Shown: in pieces, positions 25,719 to 35,378 of the stretch
How positions within the stretch are numbered: the first letter of the stretch is position 1
Layout of the letters: every line of letters starts with the position of its first letter
Assembly: GCF_002752655.1 (NCBI RefSeq)
Contig: NZ_CP023737.1
Span: 2,380,001-2,444,000 of the forward strand
DNA from: Methylosinus trichosporium OB3b
GTDB lineage: Bacteria > Pseudomonadota > Alphaproteobacteria > Rhizobiales > Beijerinckiaceae
Direction: 5' to 3'
Length of the DNA stretch: 64,000 bases
Translations under genes and position numbers: made by a program
Notes under the pieces: model-generated
The model's database searches: none
What the model was told of the DNA's origin: nothing
What the model saw: the letters and a program-made list of their open reading frames with translations, nothing else

Positions 25719-26780
25719 ATGCGCGTGCTCGGCATCGAAACCACCTGCGACGAGACGGCGGTCGCCATCGTCGCCTCGCGCATCGGCGGCGACGGCGGCG
25801 ACATCCTGTCCAATGAGGTGATGAGCCAGATCGCCCAGCACGCCGCCTATGGCGGCGTCGTGCCGGAGATCGCCGCCCGCGCCCATATTGACGTGCTCGA
25901 CCGTCTCATCGCCCGCGCCCTCGCCAACGCCGGCCTCGACATTTCCGGCCTCGACGCTATCGCCGCCTCGGCCGGGCCGGGGCTCATCGGGGGCATATTG
26001 GTCGGCCTCACCGCCGCCAAGGCGCTCGCGCTCGCCGCCGACAAGCCGTTCATCGCCGTCAATCACCTCGAGGCGCATGCGCTCACCGGCCGCCTCACCG
26101 AGCGGCTCGACTTTCCTTATCTCGCTCTGCTCGTCTCCGGCGGGCACACCCAGCTCGTCGCCGTGCTCGGCGTCGACGACTATCGCCGCCTCGGCTCCAC
26201 CGTCGACGACGCCGCTGGCGAAGCCTTCGACAAGGTGGCGAAAATGCTCGGGCTTCCCTATCCCGGCGGCCCGCAGGTCGAGCGCGCCGCCGAAGCCGGC
26301 GACGAGCGCCGCTTCGATTTCCCGCGTCCGATGTTCGGGCGCCCCGGCGCCGATTTCTCGCTCTCCGGCCTCAAGACCGCGGTGCGGCAAGAGATCGCGC
26401 GCATCGGGACGCCGACCGAGCGTGACATCGCCGATCTTGCCGCCTCGTTCCAGGCCGCCATCGTCGATGTGATCGTCGATCGCGTCCGCTCCGGGCTGCG
26501 CCTCTTCGCCGAGGGCGGCGGACGGCCTAACGGCCTCGTCATCGGCGGCGGCGTCGGCGCCAATGGCGCGATCCGCCGCGCGCTGACGCGGCTCTGCGCC
26601 GAGACCGGTTTGCGTTTCGTCATGCCGCCGCCGGCGCTCTGCTCCGACAATGGCGCCGTCGTCGCCTGGGCCGGGCTCGAGCGCTTCGCCCGCGGCCTCA
26701 CCAACGACCTCGATTTCGCCGCGCGTCCGCGCTGGCCGCTCGACGCCGAGGCCAGCAAGCTGCATCACGGCAAGGCGTGA
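25719..26780 (+). CDS. tsaD: tRNA N6-threonylcarbamoyladenosine transferase TsaD
   Basis: 353 residues, ASKHA-fold enzyme that, with TsaB and TsaE, transfers the threonylcarbamoyl group to A37 of ANN-decoding tRNAs. It begins [18 protein letters not shown]. The metal-binding HLEAH is at 116-120, then [13 protein letters not shown] and the nucleotide-binding [15 protein letters not shown], ending with the [12 protein letters not shown] motif. Start ATG at 25719; a longer frame upstream is not conserved. Followed directly by the PLD-like gene. Confidence 0.96.
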   Translation: MRVLGIETTCDETAVAIVASRIGGDGGDILSNEVMSQIAQHAAYGGVVPEIAARAHIDVLDRLIARALANAGLDISGLDAIAASAGPGLIGGILVGLTAAKALALAADKPFIAVNHLEAHALTGRLTERLDFPYLALLVSGGHTQLVAVLGVDDYRRLGSTVDDAAGEAFDKVAKMLGLPYPGGPQVERAAEAGDERRFDFPRPMFGRPGADFSLSGLKTAVRQEIARIGTPTERDIADLAASFQAAIVDVIVDRVRSGLRLFAEGGGRPNGLVIGGGVGANGAIRRALTRLCAETGLRFVMPPPALCSDNGAVVAWAGLERFARGLTNDLDFAARPRWPLDAEASKLHHGKA

Positions 26781-27322
26781 TGAATCGGCTGGTTCTCGCG
26801 GCCGCTGCGACGCTCTATATCCCGCCGCCGGCCGGGCCGCTGGCGCAGGAGCCGCTGGTCGCCGCCGTGCGCGTATTCTATGGGCCGAGCGACGGCTTCG
26901 ACGCGATCGACGCCCGCCTCATCGCCGGCGCGAAGACATCGATCGACATGGCGGCCTATGTGCTCACCGACCGCGCCGTGGTCGCGGCGCTCGGCGCGGC
27001 CGCCATGCGCGGCGTGCGCGTGCGCGTCTATATCGACGGCGAGGAGAGCGGCCGCGCCCGTTCCGCCGCCGACGCCATCGCCGCGGCCCCCAATGTGCAG
27101 ATCCGCCGCAAGGGCCGCTCGCGCGATCTGATGCACCTGAAATCCTACGCGGTGGATGGGCGCGTGCTGCGCAGCGGCTCGGCCAATTTTTCCGTCTCCG
27201 GCGCGGAATATCAGGACAACGACCTCATATTGATCGAGAGCCGGGCGGCGGTCGCGCAATTTTCCGCGACCTTCGAGCGGCTGTGGGCGCGCGCCGACAA
27301 TCAGAAGATCGGATCGAGATGA
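26780..27322 (+). CDS. Phospholipase D-superfamily protein, single HKD motif
   Basis: 180 residues with a short hydrophobic N-terminus (possible signal or anchor) and one PLD domain. The active-site motif is HLKSYAVDGRVLRSGSANFS, i.e. H-x-K-x4-D followed by G-S-x-N. Single-HKD proteins of this size act as dimers and include Nuc-type endonucleases. A role in nucleic acid or lipid phosphodiester cleavage is inferred. The ATG shares one base with the tsaD stop (TGATG) and the stop overlaps gpsA, so the three genes form an operon. Confidence 0.85.
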   Translation: MNRLVLAAAATLYIPPPAGPLAQEPLVAAVRVFYGPSDGFDAIDARLIAGAKTSIDMAAYVLTDRAVVAALGAAAMRGVRVRVYIDGEESGRARSAADAIAAAPNVQIRRKGRSRDLMHLKSYAVDGRVLRSGSANFSVSGAEYQDNDLILIESRAAVAQFSATFERLWARADNQKIGSR

Positions 27323-28308
27323 CGCAAGCGAGAATCGCCGTGCTCGGCGCCGGCGCCTGGGGCACGGCGCTCGCCAATGTCGCCGCGACCGGCCGATCGG
27401 GCGTCGTGCTCTGGGGCCATCGGCCGGAGCATGTCGCGGCGCTGGCGCGCGAGCGCGAGAACCGCGCCGCTCTGCCCGGCCTGCCGCTCGCCGCCGGCGT
27501 TGCGCCCAGCGCCGACCTCGCGAGCGTCGCCGCGGCCTCCGTGCTGCTCGGCGTCGTTCCGGCGCAGGCGATGCGCGAGGTCGTGCGGCGCTTGGCGCCG
27601 CATGTCTCGCCGGGCGCCGTCTTCATCATCTGCGCCAAGGGGATCGAGCGCGGCACGCGCCGCTTCATGAGCGAGGTCGTCGCCGAGGAGCTGCCGCAGG
27701 CTCAGATCGCCGTTCTCTCCGGCCCGAGCTTCGCCGCCGACGTCTGCCGCGGCCTGCCGACCGCGGTCACGCTCGCGGCCGAGGATGAGGAGCTGGCGCG
27801 ACGGCTCTGCGAGCTATTGTCGACGCGCAGCTTCCGGCTCTATCGCTCCACTGATCTGCGCGGCGTCGAGCTCGGCGGCGCGGCGAAGAATGTGCTGGCC
27901 ATCGCCGCCGGCATGGCCGAGGGCCGCGCGCTCGGCGCCAGCGCCCGGGCCGCGCTGATCGCCCGCGGCTTCGCCGAGCTGATGCGCCTCGGCAAGAGCT
28001 TCGGCGTGCGGCAGGAGACGCTGATGGGCCTCTCCGGCCTCGGCGATCTGGTGCTCACCTGCGGCTCGGCGCAATCGCGCAATTTCGCGCTCGGCGCGGC
28101 TCTGGCGAGCGGCGAGGCGCCGCTGGCGGCGACGCATGGCAAGCTCGCCGAAGGCGCCTTCACCGCCGCCGCTCTGGTGGAGATGGCGAGGGAGCGCGGC
28201 GTGGAGATTCCGATCGCCGAGGCGGTCGACGCCATTCTGACGGGCCGCATCGACGTCGATCAGGCGATCGAGGCGCTGCTGATGCGGCCGTTGAAGGCGG
28301 AGGCATGA
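27319..28308 (+). CDS. gpsA: NAD(P)-dependent glycerol-3-phosphate dehydrogenase GpsA
   Basis: 329 residues. Reduces dihydroxyacetone phosphate to sn-glycerol-3-phosphate for phospholipid synthesis. It has a Rossmann start IAVLGAGAWGTALANVAA, then the GIERGTRRFMSEVV and LSGPSFAADVCRGLPTAV motifs. The catalytic-lysine region is VELGGAAKNVLAIAAGMAEG, followed by LMGLSGLGDLVLTC. ATGA overlap with the PLD-like gene. Confidence 0.96.
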   Translation: MTQARIAVLGAGAWGTALANVAATGRSGVVLWGHRPEHVAALARERENRAALPGLPLAAGVAPSADLASVAAASVLLGVVPAQAMREVVRRLAPHVSPGAVFIICAKGIERGTRRFMSEVVAEELPQAQIAVLSGPSFAADVCRGLPTAVTLAAEDEELARRLCELLSTRSFRLYRSTDLRGVELGGAAKNVLAIAAGMAEGRALGASARAALIARGFAELMRLGKSFGVRQETLMGLSGLGDLVLTCGSAQSRNFALGAALASGEAPLAATHGKLAEGAFTAAALVEMARERGVEIPIAEAVDAILTGRIDVDQAIEALLMRPLKAEA

Positions 28309-28330
28309 AGCGCGCCCTTTTCGGCGAATG

Positions 28331-29365
28331 TCACAGCATCGGCGCGACGACGCGCACGCGCCGCTTCACGCCGTCGGCGCCCACCACCTCGCGATAAGTC
28401 TCGCGGGCGCGGTGCGGAGTCGGCTCGCTCGCCGGCGTCGGCCGCGGGGCCGGCGTGGCGAGCGGACGAGACAGCTGCTCGGCGCGCTCCGCGGTGACGA
28501 CCTCGTCCTTGTTCTTCTCGGCGAGAATGCGCTCGGCCTCCTCCAGCGTCTCCGCCCAGCTCTTTCCCGGCGCCTTGCAGCTACAAGCGGGGTCGAAGCT
28601 CTTGGCGAATTTCAACGCGTTCGGATGCTCGCTATAGGGCTTGCCCTCCAGCGAGACGGCCTGGTCCAATTCGCGCCAGGGCGAGCGCGTGTAGAGCTCG
28701 ACCTCGGTATTGGGACATTGCGCCTTGCACAGCTCGGACAGCGCCTCGAGATTGGCCCGCCGCGCCGAATAGCTGAGCGGGAAAAAGCCGCCGTCGCAGG
28801 CGCGCACGCAGATGGCCGTCGAGCCGCCGAGGCCGTGCCGCGTCTGGCTCTCCTCGTCCTCCTCGCGGCTCCGCGGATCCTCGCGCATCGGCTGCGGCTC
28901 CTCCTCCTGCTCGCCGAAGAGATCGTCTAGGAAGGTGCGCGGGCGCGCGGCGACGCGCTGGCGGCATTGCTGGTCGTAGCGCGCCATCAGCGCCTGGCGC
29001 TGGCCGTCGCCGCCGGCGCGCATCAACTGGCCGAGATTGGCCTGCATCTGCGCGATGCGGCGATGGATGACGCCGCATTGGGGCGGCGGCGCGTCGCCGA
29101 AGAACAGAAACTGCTGGCGATCGCAGCCGATGGAGCGGCCATAGGCCGCGGTGCGGTCGATCTCCTGCTGCTGCTTCGCCGCCGCGGCGCGATAGCGCGC
29201 CGCCCCCGGCGCGGCGCCGGCGTTAGCGATCTGCGCGCGCAGCCCGTCGCAATAGGCGTTCTGCCCGCGCGCGGGGGTGGCGGCGACAGCCGCCAGCGCC
29301 AGCGACGCGGCGAAGAGGGCGGCGCGAGGCCCGGCCCCGCATCTCGTCGTATCATTCCGCGCCAT
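28331..29365 (-). CDS. DUF2865 secreted protein
   Basis: 344 residues with a signal peptide (AALFAASLALAAVAATPARG). The conserved DUF2865 centre contains STAICVRACDGGFFPLSYSA, ANLEALSELCKAQCPNTEVEL and FDPACSCKAPGKSWAETLEEAE. The family is restricted to Hyphomicrobiales and relatives and its function is unknown. Paired cysteines suggest a disulphide-stabilised periplasmic domain. A proline-rich linker (RPLATPAPRPTPASEP) precedes the C-terminus. Convergent with gpsA. Confidence 0.88.
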   Translation of the reverse strand: MARNDTTRCGAGPRAALFAASLALAAVAATPARGQNAYCDGLRAQIANAGAAPGAARYRAAAAKQQQEIDRTAAYGRSIGCDRQQFLFFGDAPPPQCGVIHRRIAQMQANLGQLMRAGGDGQRQALMARYDQQCRQRVAARPRTFLDDLFGEQEEEPQPMREDPRSREEDEESQTRHGLGGSTAICVRACDGGFFPLSYSARRANLEALSELCKAQCPNTEVELYTRSPWRELDQAVSLEGKPYSEHPNALKFAKSFDPACSCKAPGKSWAETLEEAERILAEKNKDEVVTAERAEQLSRPLATPAPRPTPASEPTPHRARETYREVVGADGVKRRVRVVAPML

Positions 29366-29561
29366 CGGGTCTTTTCGCGCTTTCGGACAGGGACGAAGGA
29401 GAGCCGGACGAAGCCGAAACCGTCGCGAGCGCGACTATATCGAACATATCGCCCCGCCGATCAATTCGCACGCGGAATTGACGCGAGCTTCTTGTCGCGA
29501 ACAAGGCGCGTCACGACATTGGCGAGGGGAATGTCCCGAGCGTCCCGAAGGAGCGCGCATA

Positions 29562-30083
29562 ATGAAGCCGTCCAATTTCCTGCCGCCCGCCCTCGTCGCC
29601 ATCGGCCTTTGCGCCGGCGTGGCGGCGCCCGCCCTCGCCAACGGGCCCGACCTCATCTTTCGCAAGTCGACGGATTTCAAGCTGCTGACCCCCAACGACA
29701 AGCTCGCGACCTATGTGCTGGACGATCCCGACATAGACGGGGTCGCCTGCTATTACACGGTCCATGAGAAGGGCGGCGTCGCCGGAATGTTCGGCGTGGC
29801 GGAGCAGACCTCCGACGTGTCGCTGGCCTGCCGGCAATATGGTCCGGTCGCCATCAAGGAGAAATTCGGCCAGGGCGACGAAGTGTTCAGCGAGCGCCGC
29901 TCGGTGCTGTGGAAACGCCTGCATATCGTGCGCGGCTGCGACGCCAAACGCAATGCGCTCGTCTACATGGCCTATTCCGACCGGCTGATCGAAGGCTCGC
30001 CGGAGAATTCCACCTCCAGCGTGCCGATCCAGCCCTGGGGCGCGGCGGGAGAGCCGGTCCGTTGCGGCGAGTTTCTCAAATGA
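29562..30083 (+). CDS. creA: CreA-family periplasmic protein
   Basis: 173 residues: signal peptide MKPSNFLPPALVAIGLCAG with cleavage near ALA, then the CreA domain. The domain shows IFRKSTDFKLLTPNDKLATY, DPDIDGVACYYTVHEKGG, SDVSLACRQYGPV and VFSERRSVLWKRLHIVRG, ending in a Cys-containing tail. The function of CreA is unknown. AAGGAG ribosome site. Divergent from the DUF2865 gene across about 195 bp that should contain both promoters. Confidence 0.88.
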   Translation: MKPSNFLPPALVAIGLCAGVAAPALANGPDLIFRKSTDFKLLTPNDKLATYVLDDPDIDGVACYYTVHEKGGVAGMFGVAEQTSDVSLACRQYGPVAIKEKFGQGDEVFSERRSVLWKRLHIVRGCDAKRNALVYMAYSDRLIEGSPENSTSSVPIQPWGAAGEPVRCGEFLK

Positions 30084-30101
30084 GGCCGGGCGCGGCCCCG
30101 C

Positions 30102-30428
30102 TCATTCGCCGCAGGTGACGATGGCGGAGTCGGCGTCGAGGCTGGCCGAGGCGGCGCCGACCGAGCCGGTGATGTCGTCGGCGCGGCCATAGGCCTGCGC
30201 CGGCCCGTGGCCATGCGCCTCGCACCAGGAATCGGCGACCGCCTTGCCGCAGCCCTTCTTCTGGGTGAGGCATTCGACGAGCGCATAGCCGTCATGGCCG
30301 GGAAGGATATAGACGCCCCGCGCGTCCTCGGCGCGCGAGGAGCCGTGCGAGGCCGCGAGCAGCAGTCCGGCGAGCAGCGGCGCGGCGATCCGCGGCAGAA
30401 TGAAGCGGGGAAATTCGAGCGGGAGCAT
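30102..30428 (-). CDS. Small secreted protein with conserved cysteines
   Basis: 108 residues beginning MLPLEFPRFILPRIAAPLLA; a hydrophobic leader ends near SSRA-EDARG. The mature part has VYILPGHDGYALVECLTQKKGCGKAVADSWCEAHG, with three Cys, and a fourth Cys four residues from the end (IVTCGE). Similar small periplasmic proteins occur in related genera, but I know no function. ATG at 30428 preferred over an upstream TTG. Confidence 0.65.
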   Translation of the reverse strand: MLPLEFPRFILPRIAAPLLAGLLLAASHGSSRAEDARGVYILPGHDGYALVECLTQKKGCGKAVADSWCEAHGHGPAQAYGRADDITGSVGAASASLDADSAIVTCGE

Positions 30429-30497
30429 GACCAATGGCCTCTCGCGCGGGCGCTCATTCGCCTCGCCGCGCGAGAGCCAACTTACGCTTTTCGCAGT

Positions 30498-30523
30498 AAA
30501 GGCCGGGTTAACCCGGGGCCTTT
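30498..30523 (-). terminator. Terminator of the cydABX operon
   Basis: AAAGGCC, GGGTTAACCC, then GGCCTTT form a long near-perfect palindrome 8 bp beyond the cydX stop. On the minus strand the stem is followed by CCTTTACT. It could act in both directions, since the gene on the other side (30102-30428) is co-oriented and needs its own promoter. Confidence 0.65.
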
Positions 30524-30530
30524 GCGAGCC

Positions 30531-30632
30531 TCATTTCTCGTCGCTGTAATCTTCGAGCTCCAGCCACATGGCGTTGATGACGCCGAAGGCGCAGGCGAGG
30601 CCGAGGCCGAGAATCCAAGAGAAATACCACAT
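30531..30632 (-). CDS. cydX: Cytochrome bd oxidase small subunit CydX
   Basis: 33 residues, MWYFSWILGLGLACAFGVIN followed by AMWLELEDYSDEK: one membrane helix with the CydX signature MWYFSWILG and the conserved Glu/Trp after the helix. CydX stabilises the haem b595/d site of CydA in the bd-I oxidase. AGGAG ribosome site 5 bases before the ATG. It follows cydB on the same strand with a palindromic repeat in between. Too short for most gene finders. Confidence 0.92.
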   Translation of the reverse strand: MWYFSWILGLGLACAFGVINAMWLELEDYSDEK

Positions 30633-30701
30633 TGCAGGCTCCTTGCGGGTCAATCGGGCAGGTCGGTAGCAGGGCAATCGGGTGAAGGATCAAATCCCCA
30701 G

Positions 30702-30822
30702 CCCTCGTCCTGAGGAGCCGCCGCAGGCGGCGTCTCGAAGGGCGGCCGCGGGGCGCAAATCAAAGGTTCCGCCCCGTTGCCGTCCTTCGAGACGCCCGCT
30801 TCGCGGGCTCCTCAGGACGAGG
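30702..30822. repeat. Long inverted intergenic repeat (BIME-like)
   Basis: CCCTCGTCCTGAGGAGCC ... GTCTCGAAGG on the left and CCTTCGAGACG ... GGCTCCTCAGGACGAGGG on the right, each arm itself containing small hairpins (GCCGCCGCAGGCGGC, CGCTTCGCG). This repeat class is widespread in Hyphomicrobiales. It separates cydB from cydX and would lie in the transcript, where it could act as an mRNA-stabilising stem. Confidence 0.8.
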
Positions 30823-30860
30823 GTGATGGGGCTGTCGTCCTTCACCCGACGCCCCTGGGG

Positions 30861-32003
30861 TCAGTAGGGGTGATCGTCCTCGTCGCCGGCCATCGCCGCC
30901 TCGGAGACGGTCCCTCGCAGCACGCTGTAGATCCAGGCGGTGTAGACGAGCACAATCGGCAGGAAGACGATCACCGCGCCGAGCATCAGGCCGAGCGTCC
31001 GCTCGCTCGACGACGCGTCCCACAGGGTGAGGCTGTGGTTGGGCTCGAGCGACGACGGCAGCAGGAACGGGAACAGGGTGAAGCCCGCAGTGGCGACGAC
31101 GCCCGCCACGGCGATGCTCGAGCCGATGAAGGCGACGAGCGGCGCGAAAAAGATGGTGAGAAGCGCAACCGCCGCGCCGAACAATCCGGCGACGGGCGCC
31201 GCCAGGGTCCAGGGCCGCGCCTCATAAGCGGCGCGCCAAGCGCCCGCCTCGCGCGCGACGGTCTTCACGAGGGGCGTGGAGGGGCCATTCGAATCGATGA
31301 CGCTCGTCACCACATAGCCGTCGACGCTCTGCATCCCCCAATAGCCGGCGAAGGTGAAGGCCGCGAGCATGACGAGCGCCGCGACGACGCCGGAGATCTT
31401 GGCGCGATGGGCGACGGCGCCGTCGGTCTTCAGAGCGAGCCAGGCGGCGCCCTGCATCGCGATCATCGCCAGCGAGACGAGGCCGCAGAGCAGAGCGAAA
31501 GGCGACAGGAGGCCGAGGAGATTTCCCTCATAGATGATGTTCATCCGCTCGTCGAAGCGAAATGGCGCGCCGAGCAGAACATTGCCGAAGGCGACGCCGA
31601 ACAGCAGCGCCGGGACGAGGCCCGAGGCGAAGAAGATCCAGTCCCAGGCGCCGCGCCAGCGGGCGGACTCGCGCTTGCTGCGATAGACGATCGCCGCCGG
31701 TCGCAGCACGAGGCCGAGCAGCACCAGGAACATGGCGAGATAAAAGCCCGAGAAGGAGACGGCGTAGAGCTGGGGAAAGGCCGCGAAGATCGCGCCGCCG
31801 CCGAGGATCAGCCAGACCTGATTGCCCTCCCACACCGGGCCGATCGCATTGAGCGTCACGCGCCGCTGCTGATCGGTTCGCGCGACCAAGGGATGGAGGA
31901 CGGCGACGCCGAGGTCGAAGCCGTCGAAAACGGCGAAACCGGCGAGCAGAGTTCCGAGCAGGGCCCACCAGACGAGCCGCAGAAGTTCATAGTCGATCGG
32001 CAT
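30861..32003 (-). CDS. cydB: Cytochrome bd ubiquinol oxidase subunit II
   Basis: 380 residues with eight or nine membrane helices. CydB begins [20 protein letters not shown] and continues [21 protein letters not shown], then [20 protein letters not shown], all highly conserved. It scaffolds CydA and helps deliver protons to the oxygen site. GAGGAGA ribosome site. Downstream of cydA with a 153-bp gap filled by REP-like hairpins. Confidence 0.95.
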   Translation of the reverse strand: MPIDYELLRLVWWALLGTLLAGFAVFDGFDLGVAVLHPLVARTDQQRRVTLNAIGPVWEGNQVWLILGGGAIFAAFPQLYAVSFSGFYLAMFLVLLGLVLRPAAIVYRSKRESARWRGAWDWIFFASGLVPALLFGVAFGNVLLGAPFRFDERMNIIYEGNLLGLLSPFALLCGLVSLAMIAMQGAAWLALKTDGAVAHRAKISGVVAALVMLAAFTFAGYWGMQSVDGYVVTSVIDSNGPSTPLVKTVAREAGAWRAAYEARPWTLAAPVAGLFGAAVALLTIFFAPLVAFIGSSIAVAGVVATAGFTLFPFLLPSSLEPNHSLTLWDASSSERTLGLMLGAVIVFLPIVLVYTAWIYSVLRGTVSEAAMAGDEDDHPY

Positions 32004-32053
32004 GTCGAGGTCTCCTCGCAGCTTGGTGGCTGCGGCTGATGCGATTTATCCGT

Positions 32054-32127
32054 CCCTCCCCCTCCCCCGCTGCGCGGGAGAGGGGGCGGCGGGCCGAATC
32101 TTTCCCTCTCCCGCGATGCGGGAGAGG
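32054..32127. repeat. Two REP-like hairpins between cydA and cydB
   Basis: Two GC-rich stem-loops of the type CCCTCTCCCGC-loop-GCGGGAGAGG (32054-32086 and 32104-32127), a common rhizobial intergenic repeat. Within the operon they may modulate the relative amounts of the two subunits. Confidence 0.75.
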
Positions 32128-32156
32128 ACGGGTCGGGGGCCTCTTTCGGCCTGCGC

Positions 32157-33719
32157 TCAGGCGACGAGAATCCGATCCGGCTCGGGAGCCGGAGTGCGAG
32201 GCTCGCTCGGTGGGCCGAGGCGGACATATTTGAGGATCAGCGCCACATCGACGACGGCGAGTGCGCTGTAGAAGAGGACGAAGCCGACGAGACTCGCCAG
32301 CACATTATGCGCCGGAATATTGGAGACGCCGAGGAAGGTCGGCAGCACGCTGTCGATGATCCAGGGTTGGCGGCCATATTCCGCGACGATCCAGCCGAGC
32401 TCGGCGGCGACCCAGGGCAGCGGCAGGCTGTACAAGGCGAGCTTCAGCAACCAGGGATTGTGGCGTAGCCGCCGGCGGCTGGCGACGAAGAAGGTCGCCG
32501 CGAACAGCAAGATGAAATAAAAGCCGAGCGCGACCATGATGCGGAAGGTCCAGAACAGCACCGGCACATTGGGGACGGTGGAGCGCGCCGCCTGATGGAT
32601 CTGCTCGTCCGTCGCATTCTCGATGTCGGGGCGGAATTGCTTCAGCAGCAGCGTATGGCCGAGGTCCTTGAAGGAGGCCTGCAAGTCCGGCGGGATCGGC
32701 GCGGCGGCGCCGTCCGGCCGCGCCGTCAGCCATTCATAGGCGGACATACCATTGCGGATGCGCTCCTGCGAATGCTCGACGAGCGGCTTGATGCCGTCGA
32801 CCGGCGTGTCGAGCGAGCGCGTCGCGATGAGGCCGAGCAGATAAGGAACTTCGATCTTGAAGCGCGTCGTCTGCGTCTCGAGATCGGGAATGCCGATCAA
32901 AGTGAAGGAGGCCGGCGGCGGTTCCGTCTCCCACATGGCCTCGATCGCGGCGATCTTCATCTTCTGGTTGAAGCCGGCGGTATAGCCGCTCTCGTCGCCG
33001 AGCACGACCACCGACAGCGCCGAGGCGAGGCCGAAGCTCGCCGCGACATTGGCCGAGCGCCGCGCGAGATCGCGATGCTCGCGGCGATAGAGCAGGTAAT
33101 AGGCCGAGATCGACAGCACGAACATCGCGCCGGTGACATAGCCGGCGCTGACCGTATGCACGAATTTCGACTGCGCCACCGGATTGAAGAACACCTCGAC
33201 GAAGGAGGTGAGCTCCATGCGCATCGTCTGCGGATTGAAGGCGGCGCCGACCGGATTCTGCATCCAGGAGTTGGCGATCAGAATCCACAGAGCCGAAAAA
33301 TTGGCGCCGAGCGCGACGAGCCAGGTGACGATGAGGTGTCCGACCTTGCTCAAGCGGTTCCAGCCGAAGAAGAACAGCCCGACGAAGGACGCCTCGAGGA
33401 AGAAGGCCATCAGCCCCTCGATGGCCAGAGGCGCGCCGAAGATGTCGCCGACATAATGCGAGTAATAGGCCCAATTGGTGCCGAACTGGAACTCCATGGT
33501 GACGCCGGTGGCGACGCCCATCGCGAAATTGATGCCGAACAGCACGCCCCAGAATTTCACCGCGTCGCGCCACGCCGTGCGGCCGGTCATCACATAGACG
33601 CTCTCCATTATGGCGAGCAGCAGCGAGAGACCGAGCGTCAGGGGAACGAACAGGAAATGATAGAGCGCGGTGAGCGCGAATTGGAGCCTGGACAGCGTCA
33701 CCACGTCGAGATCGAACAT
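32157..33719 (-). CDS. cydA: Cytochrome bd ubiquinol oxidase subunit I
   Basis: 520 residues, nine-helix haem-bearing subunit of the high-affinity quinol oxidase. Haem ligands: His21 (LTALYHFLFVP), His in FVHTVSAGYVTGAM (b558/b595 region) and Met in FWTFRIMVALGF. The Q-loop is of the long, E. coli-like type, with KIEVPYLLGLIATRS. Near the end is ELGWIVAEYGRQPW. Start at 33719 chosen for the AAGGAG site and the conserved MFDLDVVTLSRLQFA; upstream in-frame residues belong to the cydP region. The operon supports respiration at low oxygen. Confidence 0.96.
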   Translation of the reverse strand: MFDLDVVTLSRLQFALTALYHFLFVPLTLGLSLLLAIMESVYVMTGRTAWRDAVKFWGVLFGINFAMGVATGVTMEFQFGTNWAYYSHYVGDIFGAPLAIEGLMAFFLEASFVGLFFFGWNRLSKVGHLIVTWLVALGANFSALWILIANSWMQNPVGAAFNPQTMRMELTSFVEVFFNPVAQSKFVHTVSAGYVTGAMFVLSISAYYLLYRREHRDLARRSANVAASFGLASALSVVVLGDESGYTAGFNQKMKIAAIEAMWETEPPPASFTLIGIPDLETQTTRFKIEVPYLLGLIATRSLDTPVDGIKPLVEHSQERIRNGMSAYEWLTARPDGAAAPIPPDLQASFKDLGHTLLLKQFRPDIENATDEQIHQAARSTVPNVPVLFWTFRIMVALGFYFILLFAATFFVASRRRLRHNPWLLKLALYSLPLPWVAAELGWIVAEYGRQPWIIDSVLPTFLGVSNIPAHNVLASLVGFVLFYSALAVVDVALILKYVRLGPPSEPRTPAPEPDRILVA

Positions 33720-33751
33720 TTTGCGCTCCTTGGGAAGGCGATCCGACCGAA

Positions 33752-33991
33752 TCAGCGCGGCGACGCGTTGTCGCCGAACAGTTTTTGCGCCACGGCGACA
33801 GGCGAGACATGCGGCCGGTGAGACGAATCGAAGAAGGCGAAGTAGAGCACGACGAGAGCGGCCAGCTTGGCGCATAACACGATAGAGATGTCACGGCCCA
33901 ATCGATGTGTCGCCACGCTCAGCTCCTCCTCGAACAGCTCTCCGCATCGACGCTCCCGACCGACTCTAGAAGCGAATCTCTTCGCTTGCAT
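33752..33991 (-). CDS. cydP: CydP-like small subunit upstream of cydA
   Basis: 79 residues from the ATG at 33991 (90 from an alternative ATG at 34024). The C-terminal half matches CydP: THRLGRDISIVLCAKLAALV, LYFAFFDSSHRPHVSP and VAQKLFG, i.e. a basic helix, one membrane span and a periplasmic tail. CydP is an accessory single-span subunit of some bd oxidases, usually encoded just before cydA, as here (32 bp). The true start is uncertain because the N-terminal 35 residues are not conserved. Confidence 0.7.
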   Translation of the reverse strand: MQAKRFASRVGRERRCGELFEEELSVATHRLGRDISIVLCAKLAALVVLYFAFFDSSHRPHVSPVAVAQKLFGDNASPR

Positions 33992-34231
33992 GACCGAAAA
34001 TGTCCGGAGCGTCGGCGCATCCATTCGTGTCTCACCATTCGAAGCACGGCGCGCTCTCGAATGAAAGGCGCAACGATGTCCTGCGCCGCTTTGTCGCTGG
34101 CGTGAGCGCGGCAGTCTTTTCGCCGGCGCCGAAATCGGCGCCTCGCGGGGGCCGGCCGCATATCGTTCTTGACTTCCAGCGTCGGCTGCCCTATTCGGCG
34201 CCTCTCGCTGACGTTCATCGAAGCGCGTCGC

Positions 34232-34308
<77 letters not shown>

Positions 34309-34442
34309 GATCATTCCCATCGAATCCTATTGTCGCGCGCCCGGAAAACCGAGAGGCCCGTGGCTGGAGTAACAATTGCGGCGCGCCTCGCGAATTGCGC
34401 GGAGAGGGCGCCGTCGCGCCCTTATCGCGCGAGGCTTCCGCA

Positions 34443-35378
34443 ATGCTGATCGCTCATCCTCCGAAAGTTCCCGCTTCCGACATCACGCCCCGCTCGACCT
34501 ATCTGCGCCGGCGCGAGGTTCTCGCCGGCCTCGGTCTCGGCGCTCTGCTCGGCCCCGCCGCCGCCGCGGCGTCGCTCGTGGGCGCGAAGAGCCGCTTCTC
34601 GACCGACGAGCGCCCGACGCCGCGCGCCGACGTGGTCGCCTATAATAATTTCTACGAATTCGGCGGCGGCAAGAGCGATCCCGCCGCCCGCGCCGGATCG
34701 CTGACGACCTCGCCCTGGTCGGTCGAAATCGATGGGCTGGTGGCGAAGCCCGCGAAATATGCGCTCGAGGATCTGATCCGCTCCTCCGAGCTCGAGGAGC
34801 GCATCTATCGCATGCGCTGCGTCGAGGGCTGGTCGATGGTGATCCCCTGGCTCGGCGTCCCGCTCGCTTCCGTCCTCGCTCGCGCCGAGCCCCTCGGCTC
34901 GGCAAAATATGTGGCGTTCGAATCGCTGGTGCGTCCCGAGGAGATGCCCGGGCAAGCGGGCTTTCTCCAGCTCCTGCCCTGGCCTTATGTCGAAGGGCTG
35001 CGGCTCGACGAGGCGCTGCATCCGCTGACCCTGCTCGCCGTCGGCCTCTATGGCGAAGCTCTGCCCAATCAGAACGGCGCGCCGCTGCGCCTCGTGGTCC
35101 CGTGGAAATACGGATTCAAAGGGATCAAGTCGATCGTCCGCATCTCCCTGGTGGAGGCGCAGCCCAAAACCTCCTGGAATGTCCAGAACCCGCGCGAATA
35201 CGGCTTTTTTTCCAATGTGAACCCAAAGGTCGATCATCCGCGCTGGACCCAGGCGACCGAGCGCCGCATCGGCGAGGGCGGGCTCTTCGCCAAGCGTCGT
35301 CCGACCTTGATGTTCAACGGCTATGCGCAAGAGGTCGCCGGGCTCTACGCCGGCATGGACCTCGGGAGATATTTTTGA
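34443..35378 (+). CDS. msrP: Protein-methionine-sulfoxide reductase catalytic subunit MsrP
   Basis: 311 residues. A twin-arginine leader ([18 protein letters not shown]) exports the folded molybdopterin protein. The sulfite-oxidase-like fold carries the Mo-ligand Cys126 in [20 protein letters not shown], and the substrate pocket includes [19 protein letters not shown]. It repairs oxidised methionines in periplasmic proteins using electrons from MsrQ. Start at 34443 fits the leader. It overlaps msrQ by one base. Confidence 0.95.
   Translation: MLIAHPPKVPASDITPRSTYLRRREVLAGLGLGALLGPAAAAASLVGAKSRFSTDERPTPRADVVAYNNFYEFGGGKSDPAARAGSLTTSPWSVEIDGLVAKPAKYALEDLIRSSELEERIYRMRCVEGWSMVIPWLGVPLASVLARAEPLGSAKYVAFESLVRPEEMPGQAGFLQLLPWPYVEGLRLDEALHPLTLLAVGLYGEALPNQNGAPLRLVVPWKYGFKGIKSIVRISLVEAQPKTSWNVQNPREYGFFSNVNPKVDHPRWTQATERRIGEGGLFAKRRPTLMFNGYAQEVAGLYAGMDLGRYF

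Noticed and set aside
29366..29561. Divergent spacer between the DUF2865 and creA genes examined for an operator
   Set aside because: No inverted repeat or clear promoter elements stood out beyond what is expected by chance.
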